From Mycobacterium sp. IS-1496 (GTDB lineage Bacteria > Actinomycetota > Actinomycetes > Mycobacteriales > Mycobacteriaceae): a stretch of 64,000 nt of DNA. The position numbers and the translations under genes were made by a program. Positions within the stretch are counted from its first letter, which is position 1; each line of letters starts with the position of its first letter. The stretch lies in the NCBI RefSeq assembly GCF_001499995.1, contig NZ_LQIU01000004.1, positions 1-64,000 of the forward strand, given 5' to 3'. Below the pieces are notes generated by a model that made no database searches, had not been told where the DNA came from, and saw nothing but the letters and a program-made list of their open reading frames with translations. Shown one piece after another: positions 9,174-17,811 of this stretch.

Positions 9174-10097
9174 GTGACGACTCCCAGTAACGACCTGACC
9201 GATCTGTCCGGCCGCGTCGCCGTGGTGACGGGTGCCGCCGCCGGCCTGGGGCGCGCCGAGGCGATCGGTCTGGCCGCCGCAGGCGCCACCGTGGTGGTCA
9301 ACGACATGGCCGCCGCGCTCGACGCCTCCGACGTCCTCGACGAGATCTCCGCCGCCGGGTCGAAGGGCGTCGCGGTCGCCGGCGACATCAGCCAGCGGTC
9401 GACCGCCGACGAACTCGTCGAGACCGCCGAGGGCCTCGGCGGGCTGAACATCGTCGTCAACAACGCGGGCATCACCCGCGATCGCATCCTGTTCAACATG
9501 TCCGACGAGGAGTGGGACGCGGTGATCGCGGTCCATCTGCGCGGGCACTTCTTGCTCACCCGCAACGCGGCCACGTACTGGCGCGCGAAGGCCAAGGCCG
9601 GCGACGGGAAGGTCTACGGCCGCATCGTCAACACCTCGTCGGAGGCGGGCCTCTCGGGTCCGGTCGGCCAGCCCAACTACGGGGCGGCCAAGGCGGGCAT
9701 CACCGCGCTGACACTGTCCGCGGCCCGGGCGCTCGACCGGTTCGGGGTGCGGGCGAACGCGATCGCCCCCCGGGCCAGGACCGCGATGACCGCCGGCGTG
9801 TTCGGGGATGCGCCCGACCCCTCGACCGCCGGGATCGACCCGCTGTCGACCGATCATGTCGTCACTTTGGTGCGGTTTCTGGCCTCGCCGGCATCGGAAG
9901 CGGTCAACGGGCAGCTGTTCATCGTCTACGGTCCGAAGGTGACGTTGGTGGCGGCACCCGTCGCGGAGGCCCACTTCGCGGCGGAATCCGACGCGTGGGA
10001 CCTCCGAGACCTGAGCGAGACGTTGCGGGGTTACTTTGCTGATCGCGACCCCGAACGTGGATTCTCGGCGACCGCGCTGATGGAGTCGCGAGACTGA
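9174..10097 (+). CDS. hsd4A: 17-beta-hydroxysteroid / hydroxyacyl-CoA dehydrogenase (SDR)
   Basis: Short-chain dehydrogenase of 307 residues. The NAD-binding turn is TGAAAGLG (about residues 20-27), the NNAG motif is VVNNAGITRD, and the catalytic set is Ser in VNTSSEAG and Tyr-x3-Lys in NYGAAKAG (about 175-182). The C-terminal tail after residue 245 is longer than in a minimal SDR, as in Rv3502c. The GTG at 9174 is chosen because an upstream in-frame start would overlap fdxD. Hsd4A of related mycobacteria is reported to oxidise both a 17-hydroxysteroid and a side-chain beta-hydroxyacyl-CoA. Confidence 0.85.
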   Translation: MTTPSNDLTDLSGRVAVVTGAAAGLGRAEAIGLAAAGATVVVNDMAAALDASDVLDEISAAGSKGVAVAGDISQRSTADELVETAEGLGGLNIVVNNAGITRDRILFNMSDEEWDAVIAVHLRGHFLLTRNAATYWRAKAKAGDGKVYGRIVNTSSEAGLSGPVGQPNYGAAKAGITALTLSAARALDRFGVRANAIAPRARTAMTAGVFGDAPDPSTAGIDPLSTDHVVTLVRFLASPASEAVNGQLFIVYGPKVTLVAAPVAEAHFAAESDAWDLRDLSETLRGYFADRDPERGFSATALMESRD

Positions 10098-10127
10098 CAG
10101 TCTCGGTTGTCATGCCTCAGATCGAGG

Positions 10128-10141
10128 TAGAACACGTTACA
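10128..10141. promoter_or_regulatory. KstR operator, distal copy upstream of mce4
   Basis: TAGAACACGTTACA matches TnnAACnnGTTnnA at all fixed positions. It is 31 nt after the hsd4A stop and about 218 nt before yrbE4A, in a 261-bp gap. A second, one-mismatch box lies 89 nt further downstream (measured start to start), inside the core promoter. Confidence 0.85.
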
Positions 10142-10208
10142 GAATGACCTGGATCACACCCGCTCTGACCTGCACAAACATGCCCTTCATGACGGATTTT
10201 GTCGTTCT

Positions 10209-10238
10209 TTGACACTGCGAACGTGTTCTAGTTAGTAT
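10209..10238 (+). promoter_or_regulatory. mce4 promoter with KstR box in the -35/-10 spacer
   Basis: A TTGACA hexamer (10209-10214) and a TAGTAT hexamer (10233-10238) are 18 nt apart. The spacer contains GCGAACGTGTTCTA (10217-10230), which matches the KstR consensus except that its first base is G rather than T. Repressor bound there would block RNA polymerase directly. Transcription would start about 110 nt upstream of the yrbE4A TTG start. Confidence 0.7.
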
Positions 10239-10358
10239 GATCCGGCTCACTGAGCGCATCGTCTGAACCAGGGGTGGGAAGGCCGTCCCGGCGAGATTCG
10301 ACCGAATCTTCGCCGCGACCGGAGTTCGCAGCACCCCGCCCCGAGAACGGAGCCGAGG

Positions 10359-11123
10359 TTGATCGAACAGCTCGCGGCGCCGGCCCGGGCGGTCGGCGGA
10401 TTCGTCGAGATGTCCATCGACACTTTTGTGAAGACCTTCCGCAGGCCGTTCCAGTTCCGGGAGTTCCTCGACCAGACCTGGATGATCGCGCGGGTCTCAC
10501 TGATCCCGACCCTGCTGGTCGCCATCCCCTTCACGGTCCTGGTGGCGTTCACGCTCAACATCCTGCTGCGCGAGATCGGCGCCGCCGACCTGTCGGGTGC
10601 GGGCACCGCCTTCGGCACCATCACCCAGCTCGGGCCCGTGGTCACCGTGCTCGTGGTGGCGGGCGCGGGTGCGACCGCCATCTGCGCCGACCTCGGAGCG
10701 CGCACGATTCGCGAAGAGATCGACGCCATGCGCGTCCTCGGCATCGACCCGATCCAGCGCCTCGTGGTGCCGCGCGTGCTGGCCTCGACGTTCGTCGCGC
10801 TGCTGCTCAACGGGCTCGTGTGTCTGATCGGCTTGAGCGGCGGATACGTGTTCTCGGTCTTCCTGCAGGGTGTGAACCCTGGCGCGTTCATCAACGGCCT
10901 GACGGTGCTCACCGGGCTCGGCGAGCTGGTGCTGGCCGAGATCAAGGCGCTGTTGTTCGGGGTCGTCGCCGGGCTGGTCGGCTGCTACCGCGGGCTGACC
11001 GTGCAGGGCGGCCCCAAGGGCGTCGGCATCGCGGTCAACGAGACCGTGGTGTACGCCTTCATCTGCCTGTTCGTCATCAACGTGATCATGACGGCGATCG
11101 GCGTCCGGGTGCTGGTGCGGTAG
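10359..11123 (+). CDS. yrbE4A: Mce4 ABC-transporter permease YrbE4A (MlaE family)
   Basis: A 254-residue MlaE-type permease, the length of Rv3501c. Several hydrophobic helices are visible (about residues 45-75, 85-105, 145-170, 195-250), with the cytoplasmic coupling segment EEIDAMRVLGIDPIQRLVVPR near 125-145 that contacts the ATPase MceG, which is encoded elsewhere. The TTG start is preceded by GGAGCCGAGG. First gene of the mce4 operon, which imports cholesterol in mycobacteria. Control is by KstR through the boxes upstream. Confidence 0.93.
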   Translation: MIEQLAAPARAVGGFVEMSIDTFVKTFRRPFQFREFLDQTWMIARVSLIPTLLVAIPFTVLVAFTLNILLREIGAADLSGAGTAFGTITQLGPVVTVLVVAGAGATAICADLGARTIREEIDAMRVLGIDPIQRLVVPRVLASTFVALLLNGLVCLIGLSGGYVFSVFLQGVNPGAFINGLTVLTGLGELVLAEIKALLFGVVAGLVGCYRGLTVQGGPKGVGIAVNETVVYAFICLFVINVIMTAIGVRVLVR

Positions 11124-11157
11124 CAATCATGGGCCTTCACGCGAATAAGACGACATC

Positions 11158-12000
11158 ATGAGTTTCGACGCCACAGTCCGACTGCGCCGCGCCTTCCGCT
11201 GGGCGCCCAAAGTCGTGGACACGGTGGGTGAGCAGGCGCTGTTCTACGGCGAGACCATGCGCTACATCCCCAACGCGCTGACCCGCTACCGCAAGGAGAC
11301 CATCCGGCTCATCGCGGAGATGACGATGGGCGCCGGTGCGCTGGTCATGATCGGCGGCACGGTCGGCGTCGCGGCGTTCCTCACCCTGGCCTCGGGCGGT
11401 GTCATCGCCGTGCAGGGTTACTCGTCGCTGGGCAACATCGGCATCGAGGCGCTGACCGGCTTCCTGTCGGCCTTCCTCAACGTCCGCATCGTCGCCCCGG
11501 TCATCGCCGGCATCGCGCTGGCGGCCACGATCGGCGCCGGTACCACGGCGCAGCTCGGTGCCATGCGGGTCGCGGAGGAGATCGACGCCGTCGAGTCGAT
11601 GGCCGTGCACTCGGTGTCGTACCTGGTCTCGACGCGGTTGATGGCCGGGCTGATCACGATCGTCCCGCTGTACTCGCTGTCGGTACTCGCGGCGTTCTTC
11701 GCCGCCAGGTTCACCACGGTGTTCATCAACGGCCAGTCGGCGGGCCTCTACGACCACTACTTCAGCACGTTCCTGGTACCGAGCGACCTGTTGTGGTCGT
11801 TCCTGCAGGCGATCGTCATGTCGATCGCCGTCATGCTGGTGCACACCTACTACGGCTACAACGCCTCCGGCGGGCCGGTCGGCGTCGGCATCGCGGTCGG
11901 TCAGGCCGTGCGGACGTCGCTGATCGTGGTCGTCACCATCACCCTGTTCATCTCGCTCGCCGTCTACGGCGCGTCCGGCAACTTCAACCTGTCGGGCTAG
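11158..12000 (+). CDS. yrbE4B: Mce4 ABC-transporter permease YrbE4B (MlaE family)
   Basis: A 280-residue paralogue of YrbE4A and its heterodimer partner in the inner membrane. The coupling motif EEIDAVESMAVHSVSYLVSTR is at about 140-160, with membrane helices either side and a C-terminal pair after YGYNASGGPVGVGIAVG. It begins 34 nt after yrbE4A and is followed by mce4A after three bases. Confidence 0.93.
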   Translation: MSFDATVRLRRAFRWAPKVVDTVGEQALFYGETMRYIPNALTRYRKETIRLIAEMTMGAGALVMIGGTVGVAAFLTLASGGVIAVQGYSSLGNIGIEALTGFLSAFLNVRIVAPVIAGIALAATIGAGTTAQLGAMRVAEEIDAVESMAVHSVSYLVSTRLMAGLITIVPLYSLSVLAAFFAARFTTVFINGQSAGLYDHYFSTFLVPSDLLWSFLQAIVMSIAVMLVHTYYGYNASGGPVGVGIAVGQAVRTSLIVVVTITLFISLAVYGASGNFNLSG

Positions 12001-12003
12001 GGG

Positions 12004-13206
12004 GTGGCAGACATCGACGCGAAGCGCAGTCACGTACGCATCGCCGCCGCGATCCTGGCGGCGATCCTCGTTGCCGCCACGATCTTCACCTACCTGTCGT
12101 ACACCGCGGCGTTCACCTCGACCGACACCGTCACCGTCTTCTCGCCGCGCGCCGGCCTGGTCATGGAGACCGACGCGAAGGTGAAGTACCGCGGCATCCA
12201 GATCGGCGAGGTCAAGGAGATCGAGTACGCCGGCGACCGGGCGAAGCTGACCCTGGCCATCCGCAGCGACGAGATGAAGTACATCCCCGCCAACGCGCCC
12301 GTGCGCATCGCGGGCACAACGGTGTTCGGCGCCAAGGCGGTCGAGTTCATCCCGCCGGAGGACGCGCAGCAGACGTCGTTGCGACCCGGGGCCGAGGTGC
12401 AGGCCTCCGACGTCCAGCTCGAGGTCAACACGCTGTTCCAGACCCTGACCGACGTGCTCGGCAAGATCGACCCGATCAACCTCAACGCCACGCTCAGCGC
12501 GCTGGGGGAGGGTCTGCGCGGCAACGGCGACGACATGGGCGCCCTGCTGGAGGGCCTCAACTACTACCTGGCTCAGCTGAACCCGAAGCTGCCCACGCTG
12601 CAGGAGGATTTCCGCAAGGCGGCCGAGGTGACCAACATCTACGGCGACGCCGGCCCCGACATCGCGCGGATCCTCGACAACGCCCCGACGATCAGCAACA
12701 CGATCGTCGATCAGCAGCAGAACCTGAACACCACGCTGCTGGCCGCCACCGGATTGGCGAACAACGGCACGGCCACGCTGGAACCGGCCGCCGACAACTA
12801 CATCGCGGCGATCCAGCGGCTGCGGGCGCCGCTGAAGGTGGCCGGTGAGTACTCCCCGGTGATCGGCTGTGTGCTCACGGGTACCGCCGTCGCCGTGGAC
12901 CGGTTCGCGCCGATCATCGGCGGTATCCGGCCGGGCCTGTTCGTGTCGTCGAACTTCCTGCCCGGGTCACCGGCGTACACGTATCCGGAGAGCCTGCCCA
13001 TCGTCAACGCCTCGGGCGGACCCAACTGCCGGGGCCTGCCGAACCTGCCGAACAAGCAGTACGGCGGCTCCTGGTACCACACCCCGTTCGTGGTCACCGA
13101 CAACGCCTACGTGCCGTACCAGCCGAACACCGAGTTGCAGTTCGACGCTCCGTCGACGGTGCAGTTCCTGTTCAACGGCGCGTTCGCCGAGAAGGACGAG
13201 TACTGA
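12004..13206 (+). CDS. mce4A: Mce4A, MCE-domain sterol-transport protein
   Basis: A 400-residue protein, the length of Rv3499c. One N-terminal membrane helix (about 11-33) is followed by the MCE domain (about 40-120, FSPRAGLVMETDAKVKYRGI and onwards), a long helical region (about 140-290) and a C-terminal part with conserved cysteines (GCVLTG, PNCRGLP). MCE subunits A-F form a hexameric tube across the periplasm that carries lipid, here cholesterol. The GTG start lies 3 nt after yrbE4B; its stop shares one base with the mce4B start. Confidence 0.93.
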   Translation: MADIDAKRSHVRIAAAILAAILVAATIFTYLSYTAAFTSTDTVTVFSPRAGLVMETDAKVKYRGIQIGEVKEIEYAGDRAKLTLAIRSDEMKYIPANAPVRIAGTTVFGAKAVEFIPPEDAQQTSLRPGAEVQASDVQLEVNTLFQTLTDVLGKIDPINLNATLSALGEGLRGNGDDMGALLEGLNYYLAQLNPKLPTLQEDFRKAAEVTNIYGDAGPDIARILDNAPTISNTIVDQQQNLNTTLLAATGLANNGTATLEPAADNYIAAIQRLRAPLKVAGEYSPVIGCVLTGTAVAVDRFAPIIGGIRPGLFVSSNFLPGSPAYTYPESLPIVNASGGPNCRGLPNLPNKQYGGSWYHTPFVVTDNAYVPYQPNTELQFDAPSTVQFLFNGAFAEKDEY

Positions 13207-14240
13207 TGAAGCGCGACGGAAACCTGCTCAACGTCGGGATCTTCACGGTGGCGATGCTGCTCGTCGCCGCGATGCTGGTCGTGGTGTTCGGCGAATTCCG
13301 GTTCGCGTCGAGCAACTCGTATCACGCCAACTTCTCCGAGGCCTCGCGGTTGAAGGCTGGCCAGGACGTGCGGATCGCGGGCGTTCCGGTCGGCACGGTG
13401 AAGGACATCAAACTCAACGAGGACAACACCGTCGACGTCGCGTTCGACGTCAACAACAAGTACCAGCTCTACACCTCGACCAGGGCCGTCGTCCGGTACG
13501 AGAACCTGGTCGGCGACCGGTATCTCGAGATCACCAGCGGGCCGGGCGAATTGCGCAAGCTGCCGGCCGGGTCGACGATCCCCAAGCAGAACACCCAGCC
13601 TGCGCTCGACCTCGACGCGCTGCTGGGGGGGCTGCGCCCGGTGCTCAAGGGTCTCGACGGCGCGAAGGTCAACGAGCTCAGCAGCGCGGTGATCGAACTC
13701 CTGCAGGGGCAGGGCGGCGCGCTGGCGAACCTGTTGGCCACCACCGGATCGTTCAGCCAGAACCTGGCCGCGCGTGATCAGCTCATCGGTGACGTGATCA
13801 CGAACCTCAACACCGTGCTGGGCACCGTCGACGAGAAGGGTGCGCAGTTCGACGCCAGCGTCGACCGGCTGCAGCAGCTGATCACCGGGCTCGCACAAGG
13901 GCGGGATCCGATCGCGGGCGCCATCGAGCCGCTCGCGACCGCGGAGAACGACCTGACCGAGATGCTGGAGGCGTCGCGCCGCCCCCTGCAGGGCGTCATC
14001 GAGAACGCGCGGCCGCTGGCCCAGCGGCTCGACGAGCGCAAGGCCGACGTCAACAAGGTGATCGAACCGCTCGCCGAGAACTACCTGCGGCTCAACGCGC
14101 TCGGTGCGTACGGGTCGTTCTTCAACATCTTCTACTGCTCGACCCGGCTGAAGATCAATGGTCCGGCCGGCAGCGACATCCTGATCCCGGTCGGTGGCCC
14201 GCCGGATCCGTCCAAGGGGAGGTGTTCCGAAAGTGGCTAG
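13206..14240 (+). CDS. mce4B: Mce4B, MCE-domain sterol-transport protein
   Basis: A 344-residue subunit of the Mce4 hexamer. N-terminal membrane helix about residues 10-30, MCE domain with EASRLKAGQDVRIAGVPVG (about 40-60), then a helical region up to about 300, ending with the short Cys-containing tail FYCSTRLKINGP. The ATG overlaps the mce4A stop as TGATG, a sign of translational coupling. The 3' end overlaps the GTG of mce4C by eight bases. Confidence 0.93.
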   Translation: MKRDGNLLNVGIFTVAMLLVAAMLVVVFGEFRFASSNSYHANFSEASRLKAGQDVRIAGVPVGTVKDIKLNEDNTVDVAFDVNNKYQLYTSTRAVVRYENLVGDRYLEITSGPGELRKLPAGSTIPKQNTQPALDLDALLGGLRPVLKGLDGAKVNELSSAVIELLQGQGGALANLLATTGSFSQNLAARDQLIGDVITNLNTVLGTVDEKGAQFDASVDRLQQLITGLAQGRDPIAGAIEPLATAENDLTEMLEASRRPLQGVIENARPLAQRLDERKADVNKVIEPLAENYLRLNALGAYGSFFNIFYCSTRLKINGPAGSDILIPVGGPPDPSKGRCSESG

Positions 14241-15291
14241 ACCCGACAGCACCAATCCGCTCCGTACCGGCATCTTCGGCATCGTCATAGTGACCTGCCT
14301 GGTGCTGGTGTCGTTCGGCTACACCAAGCTGCCGTTTTTCCCGCAGGGCAAGTCGTACGAGGCCTACTTCACCGACGCCGGCGGAATCACCCCGGGCAAC
14401 GACGTGAACGTCTCGGGCATCACGGTCGGCAAGGTCGACGGCGTGGAACTGGCCGGCGACGCCGCCAAGGTCAACTTCACCGTCGACCGCAAGGTGCGGG
14501 TCGGGGACCAGTCGATGGTCTCGATCAAGACCGACACCGTGCTCGGTGAGAAGTCGTTGTCGGTCACCCCGCAGGGTGCCGGATCCTCGACGGTGATCCC
14601 GTTGGGGCGCACCACGACTCCGTACACGCTGAACACTGCGCTGCAGGATCTCGGCAACAACGTGGGCGAGTTGGACAAGCCGCGCTTCGAGCAGGCGCTG
14701 GCCACACTGACCGACTCGCTGCGCGAGGCCACTCCGCAACTGCGGGGTGCGCTCAACGGCATCACCAACCTGTCCCGCAGCCTCAACGCGCGCGACGAGG
14801 CGCTCGAACAGCTTCTCGGCCACGCCAAGCGGGTCTCGGACACGCTGGCGCAGCGGGCCGGTCAGGTCAACCAGCTGATCACCGACGGCAACCTGCTGTT
14901 CGCCGCGCTCGACGAGCGGCGCCAGGCGCTGAGCAATCTGATCGCCGGGATCGACGATGTCTCCGAACAACTCTCGGGGTTCGTCAACGACAACCGCCGC
15001 GAGTTCCGCCCCGCGCTCGAGAAGCTCAACCTGGTGATGGACAACCTGCTGGAGCGTCGCGAGCACATCAAGGAGGCCCTGCGCAGGCTGCCGCCGTACG
15101 CCACCGCTCTCGGTGAGGTCGTCGGCTCGGGTCCCGGCTTCCAGATCAACCTGTACGGCCTGCCGCCCGCGCCGCTGGCCGAGGTGCTGCTGGACACCTA
15201 CTTCCAGCCCGGCAAGCTGCCGGACAGCCTCTCCGACTACCTGCGCGGCTATATCTCGGAGCGCATGATCATCAGGCCGAAGTCGCCATGA
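14233..15291 (+). CDS. mce4C: Mce4C, MCE-domain sterol-transport protein
   Basis: A 352-residue subunit. The GTG at 14233 (MARPDSTNPLRTG) is chosen since it places the membrane helix (about 13-32, GIVIVTCLVLVSFGY) near the N-terminus as in the paralogues; an earlier in-frame ATG would extend the protein into mce4B. The MCE domain follows (DAGGITPGNDVNVSGITVG), then a helical region with heptad-like stretches (residues about 140-290). Confidence 0.92.
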   Translation: MARPDSTNPLRTGIFGIVIVTCLVLVSFGYTKLPFFPQGKSYEAYFTDAGGITPGNDVNVSGITVGKVDGVELAGDAAKVNFTVDRKVRVGDQSMVSIKTDTVLGEKSLSVTPQGAGSSTVIPLGRTTTPYTLNTALQDLGNNVGELDKPRFEQALATLTDSLREATPQLRGALNGITNLSRSLNARDEALEQLLGHAKRVSDTLAQRAGQVNQLITDGNLLFAALDERRQALSNLIAGIDDVSEQLSGFVNDNRREFRPALEKLNLVMDNLLERREHIKEALRRLPPYATALGEVVGSGPGFQINLYGLPPAPLAEVLLDTYFQPGKLPDSLSDYLRGYISERMIIRPKSP

Positions 15292-15307
15292 CGCACAAGG
15301 GGATCCA

Positions 15308-16627
15308 GTGAAATCGCGCGGCCGCTGGATGCGGGTGGGCCTGGCAGCCCTGCTCGTGGTGACGCTGGCCGTCGGCATCTACCTGGTGTGGCCGTCGCGG
15401 ACGGGCCACAAGATCACCGCGTACTTCACCTCGGCGGTCGGCCTGTACCCGGGCGACGAGGTGCGCATCGTCGGCGTCCCGGTCGGCAAGATCGACACGA
15501 TCGACCCGCGGGCCGAGGACGTCAAGGTGACGATGACGCTCGACCACGGCGTGCAGGTCCCCGCCGACGCCAAGGCGTTGATGATCGCGCCGAACCTGGT
15601 CGCCGCCCGGTTCATCCAGCTCACCCCCGCCTACACCGGCGGTCCGGTCATGGAGGACGGCGCCGCCATCGGTCTGGACCGCACCGCGGTTCCGGTCGAA
15701 TGGGACGAGGTCAAGGAACAGCTCACCGCACTGAGCTCCCAACTCGGCCCGCAGGAAGGGTCGATGCAGGGCCCGCTGAGCGCCTTCGTCAACCAGGCCG
15801 CCGACACCTTCGACGGCAACGGCGACTCGTTCCGGCAGGCGCTGCGCGAACTGTCGCAGACCGCGGGCCGTCTCGGCGACTCCCGCACCGACCTGTTCGG
15901 CACCGTGCGCAACCTGCAGGTGCTGGTGAACGCACTGTCGAACAGCAACGAGCAGATCGTGCAGTTCTCCAACCACGTGGCCTCGGTGTCGCAGGTCCTC
16001 GCCGAGAGCACCGCAGACCTCGACTACACGCTGGGCACACTCAACCAGGCGCTCGTCGACGTGCGCGACCTGCTCGACGAGAGCAACGACGCGCTCATCG
16101 GACAGATCGGCAGGCTGGCCGACTTCACCCAGATCCTCACCGACCACAGCGAGGACATCGAGCAGATCCTGCACGTGACCCCCAACGGTCTGGCCAACTT
16201 CTACAACATCTACAACCCGGCCCAGGGCACCGTCGGCGGCCTGCTGACGCTGCCGAACTTCGCCAATCCCGTCCAGTTCATCTGCGGTGGCACATTCGAC
16301 GCCGCCGCGACCACAGACAACTACAAGCGCGCCGAGATCTGCCGGCAGCGCATGGGCCCGGTGTTCAAGCGGATCGCGATGAACTTCCCGCCGTTGCTGT
16401 TCCACCCGATCAACAGCATCACCGCGTACAAGGGGCAGATCCTCTACGACACCCCGCAGACCGAGGCCAAGGCCAAGACGCCGGTGCCGTATCTGCAGTG
16501 GCAGAACGCGCCGGGGGTCACGCCGGATCCGGCGGCCGCGCAGGAGGATCTGAACGCGCTGTTCCTGCCGCCGGGCAACTCGCTCAACGGTGTGCCGCTG
16601 CTGCCGGCCGAGGGAGGTCCCCGATGA
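15308..16627 (+). CDS. mce4D: Mce4D, MCE-domain sterol-transport protein
   Basis: A 439-residue subunit, near the length of Rv3496c. Membrane helix at about 9-27, MCE domain starting TSAVGLYPGDEVRIVGVPVG, a helical region, and a C-terminal domain rich in aromatic residues with two cysteines (FICGGTF, AEICRQRMG). It starts 16 nt after mce4C with GTG and its TGA overlaps the ATG of mce4E. Confidence 0.92.
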   Translation: MKSRGRWMRVGLAALLVVTLAVGIYLVWPSRTGHKITAYFTSAVGLYPGDEVRIVGVPVGKIDTIDPRAEDVKVTMTLDHGVQVPADAKALMIAPNLVAARFIQLTPAYTGGPVMEDGAAIGLDRTAVPVEWDEVKEQLTALSSQLGPQEGSMQGPLSAFVNQAADTFDGNGDSFRQALRELSQTAGRLGDSRTDLFGTVRNLQVLVNALSNSNEQIVQFSNHVASVSQVLAESTADLDYTLGTLNQALVDVRDLLDESNDALIGQIGRLADFTQILTDHSEDIEQILHVTPNGLANFYNIYNPAQGTVGGLLTLPNFANPVQFICGGTFDAAATTDNYKRAEICRQRMGPVFKRIAMNFPPLLFHPINSITAYKGQILYDTPQTEAKAKTPVPYLQWQNAPGVTPDPAAAQEDLNALFLPPGNSLNGVPLLPAEGGPR

Positions 16628-17811
16628 CCTTGCGACGCAACGTGTCCCGCGTCGGCTACCGGTCGATCGCGCTCGGCGGCGGGGCGCTGCTGCTGGCCGG
16701 TTGCCAGTTCGGCGGTCTGAACTCGCTGAACATGCCCGGCACCGCGGGCCACGGCGCCGGCTCCTACAAGATCACCGTCCAGTTGCCGGATGTGGCGACG
16801 CTGCCGCAGAACTCGCCGGTGATGGTCGACGACGTCACGGTCGGGAGCGTGTCCGGCATCGATGCGGTGCAGCGTTCCGACGGCTCGTTCTACGCAGCCG
16901 TCGAGTTGTCCCTCGACGGCAACGTGAACCTGCCCGAGAACGCGACCGCGAAGGTGGCCCAGACCTCCCTGCTGGGGTCGCAGCACGTCGAGTTGTCAGC
17001 GCCGGAGGGCGAACCGGAGATCGGAAAGCTCAAGGAGGGCTCCCAGATCCCGCTCGACCGCACCGGTCGCTACCCGACCACCGAAGAGGTGCTGTCGTCA
17101 CTCGGCGTCGTGGTCAACAAGGGCAATCTCGGTGCGCTGCAGGACATCACCGACGAGGCCTACGCTGCGGTCGCGGGCCGCCAGGACAAGTTCACCGACC
17201 TGGTCCCGCGCCTCGCCGAGCTGACGACATCGCTGGACCGCCAGACTGCCGACATCATCGCCGCGGCCGAGGGGCTCAACCGGTTCGCCGGAATCCTGGC
17301 CCGCAGCAGGGACAGCCTCGGCCGCACGCTCGACACGCTGCCCGCCGCCCTGGAGGTGCTCAACAACAACCGCGCCAACATCGTCGACGCGTTCGCCGCC
17401 CTGCGCAGCTTCGCCCTCGTGGGGTCGCGGATCCTGTCGCAGACCAAGGACGATTTCGCCGCGGACTTCAAGGACCTCTACCCGGTGATCAAGTCGCTCA
17501 ACGACAACGCCGACGACTTCATCAAGGCTCTGGAGTTCCTGCCGACGTTCCCGTTCCACTACAAGTACCTCCGCAACGCGGTGCGTGGGGACTACCTGAA
17601 CGTGTTCACCACGTTCGACCTGACGCTGCGGCGCATCGGGGAATCGGTGTTCACCACCTCGCTCGGCCTGGACCCGAACATGAAGCGCATGAGCGAGGTC
17701 ATCAACCCGCCCGACTTCCTCACCGGTGCGATGGCCAACCTGTCGGGTCAGGCGGCTGATCCGTTCAAGATCCCGCCCGGCACGGCCACCCAACACGAGG
17801 CGGCGCCCTGA
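16624..17811 (+). CDS. mce4E: Mce4E lipoprotein (LprN), MCE-domain sterol-transport protein
   Basis: A 395-residue subunit that is membrane-anchored by lipid rather than a helix: the N-terminus has a signal sequence with the lipobox LLAGC (Cys about residue 25). The MCE domain follows (QLPDVATLPQNSPVMVDDVTVG), then the helical region. The ATG overlaps the mce4D stop in an ATGA junction, and the stop overlaps the mce4F ATG. The E position of every mce operon encodes the lipoprotein, which fits. Confidence 0.93.
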   Translation: MTLRRNVSRVGYRSIALGGGALLLAGCQFGGLNSLNMPGTAGHGAGSYKITVQLPDVATLPQNSPVMVDDVTVGSVSGIDAVQRSDGSFYAAVELSLDGNVNLPENATAKVAQTSLLGSQHVELSAPEGEPEIGKLKEGSQIPLDRTGRYPTTEEVLSSLGVVVNKGNLGALQDITDEAYAAVAGRQDKFTDLVPRLAELTTSLDRQTADIIAAAEGLNRFAGILARSRDSLGRTLDTLPAALEVLNNNRANIVDAFAALRSFALVGSRILSQTKDDFAADFKDLYPVIKSLNDNADDFIKALEFLPTFPFHYKYLRNAVRGDYLNVFTTFDLTLRRIGESVFTTSLGLDPNMKRMSEVINPPDFLTGAMANLSGQAADPFKIPPGTATQHEAAP

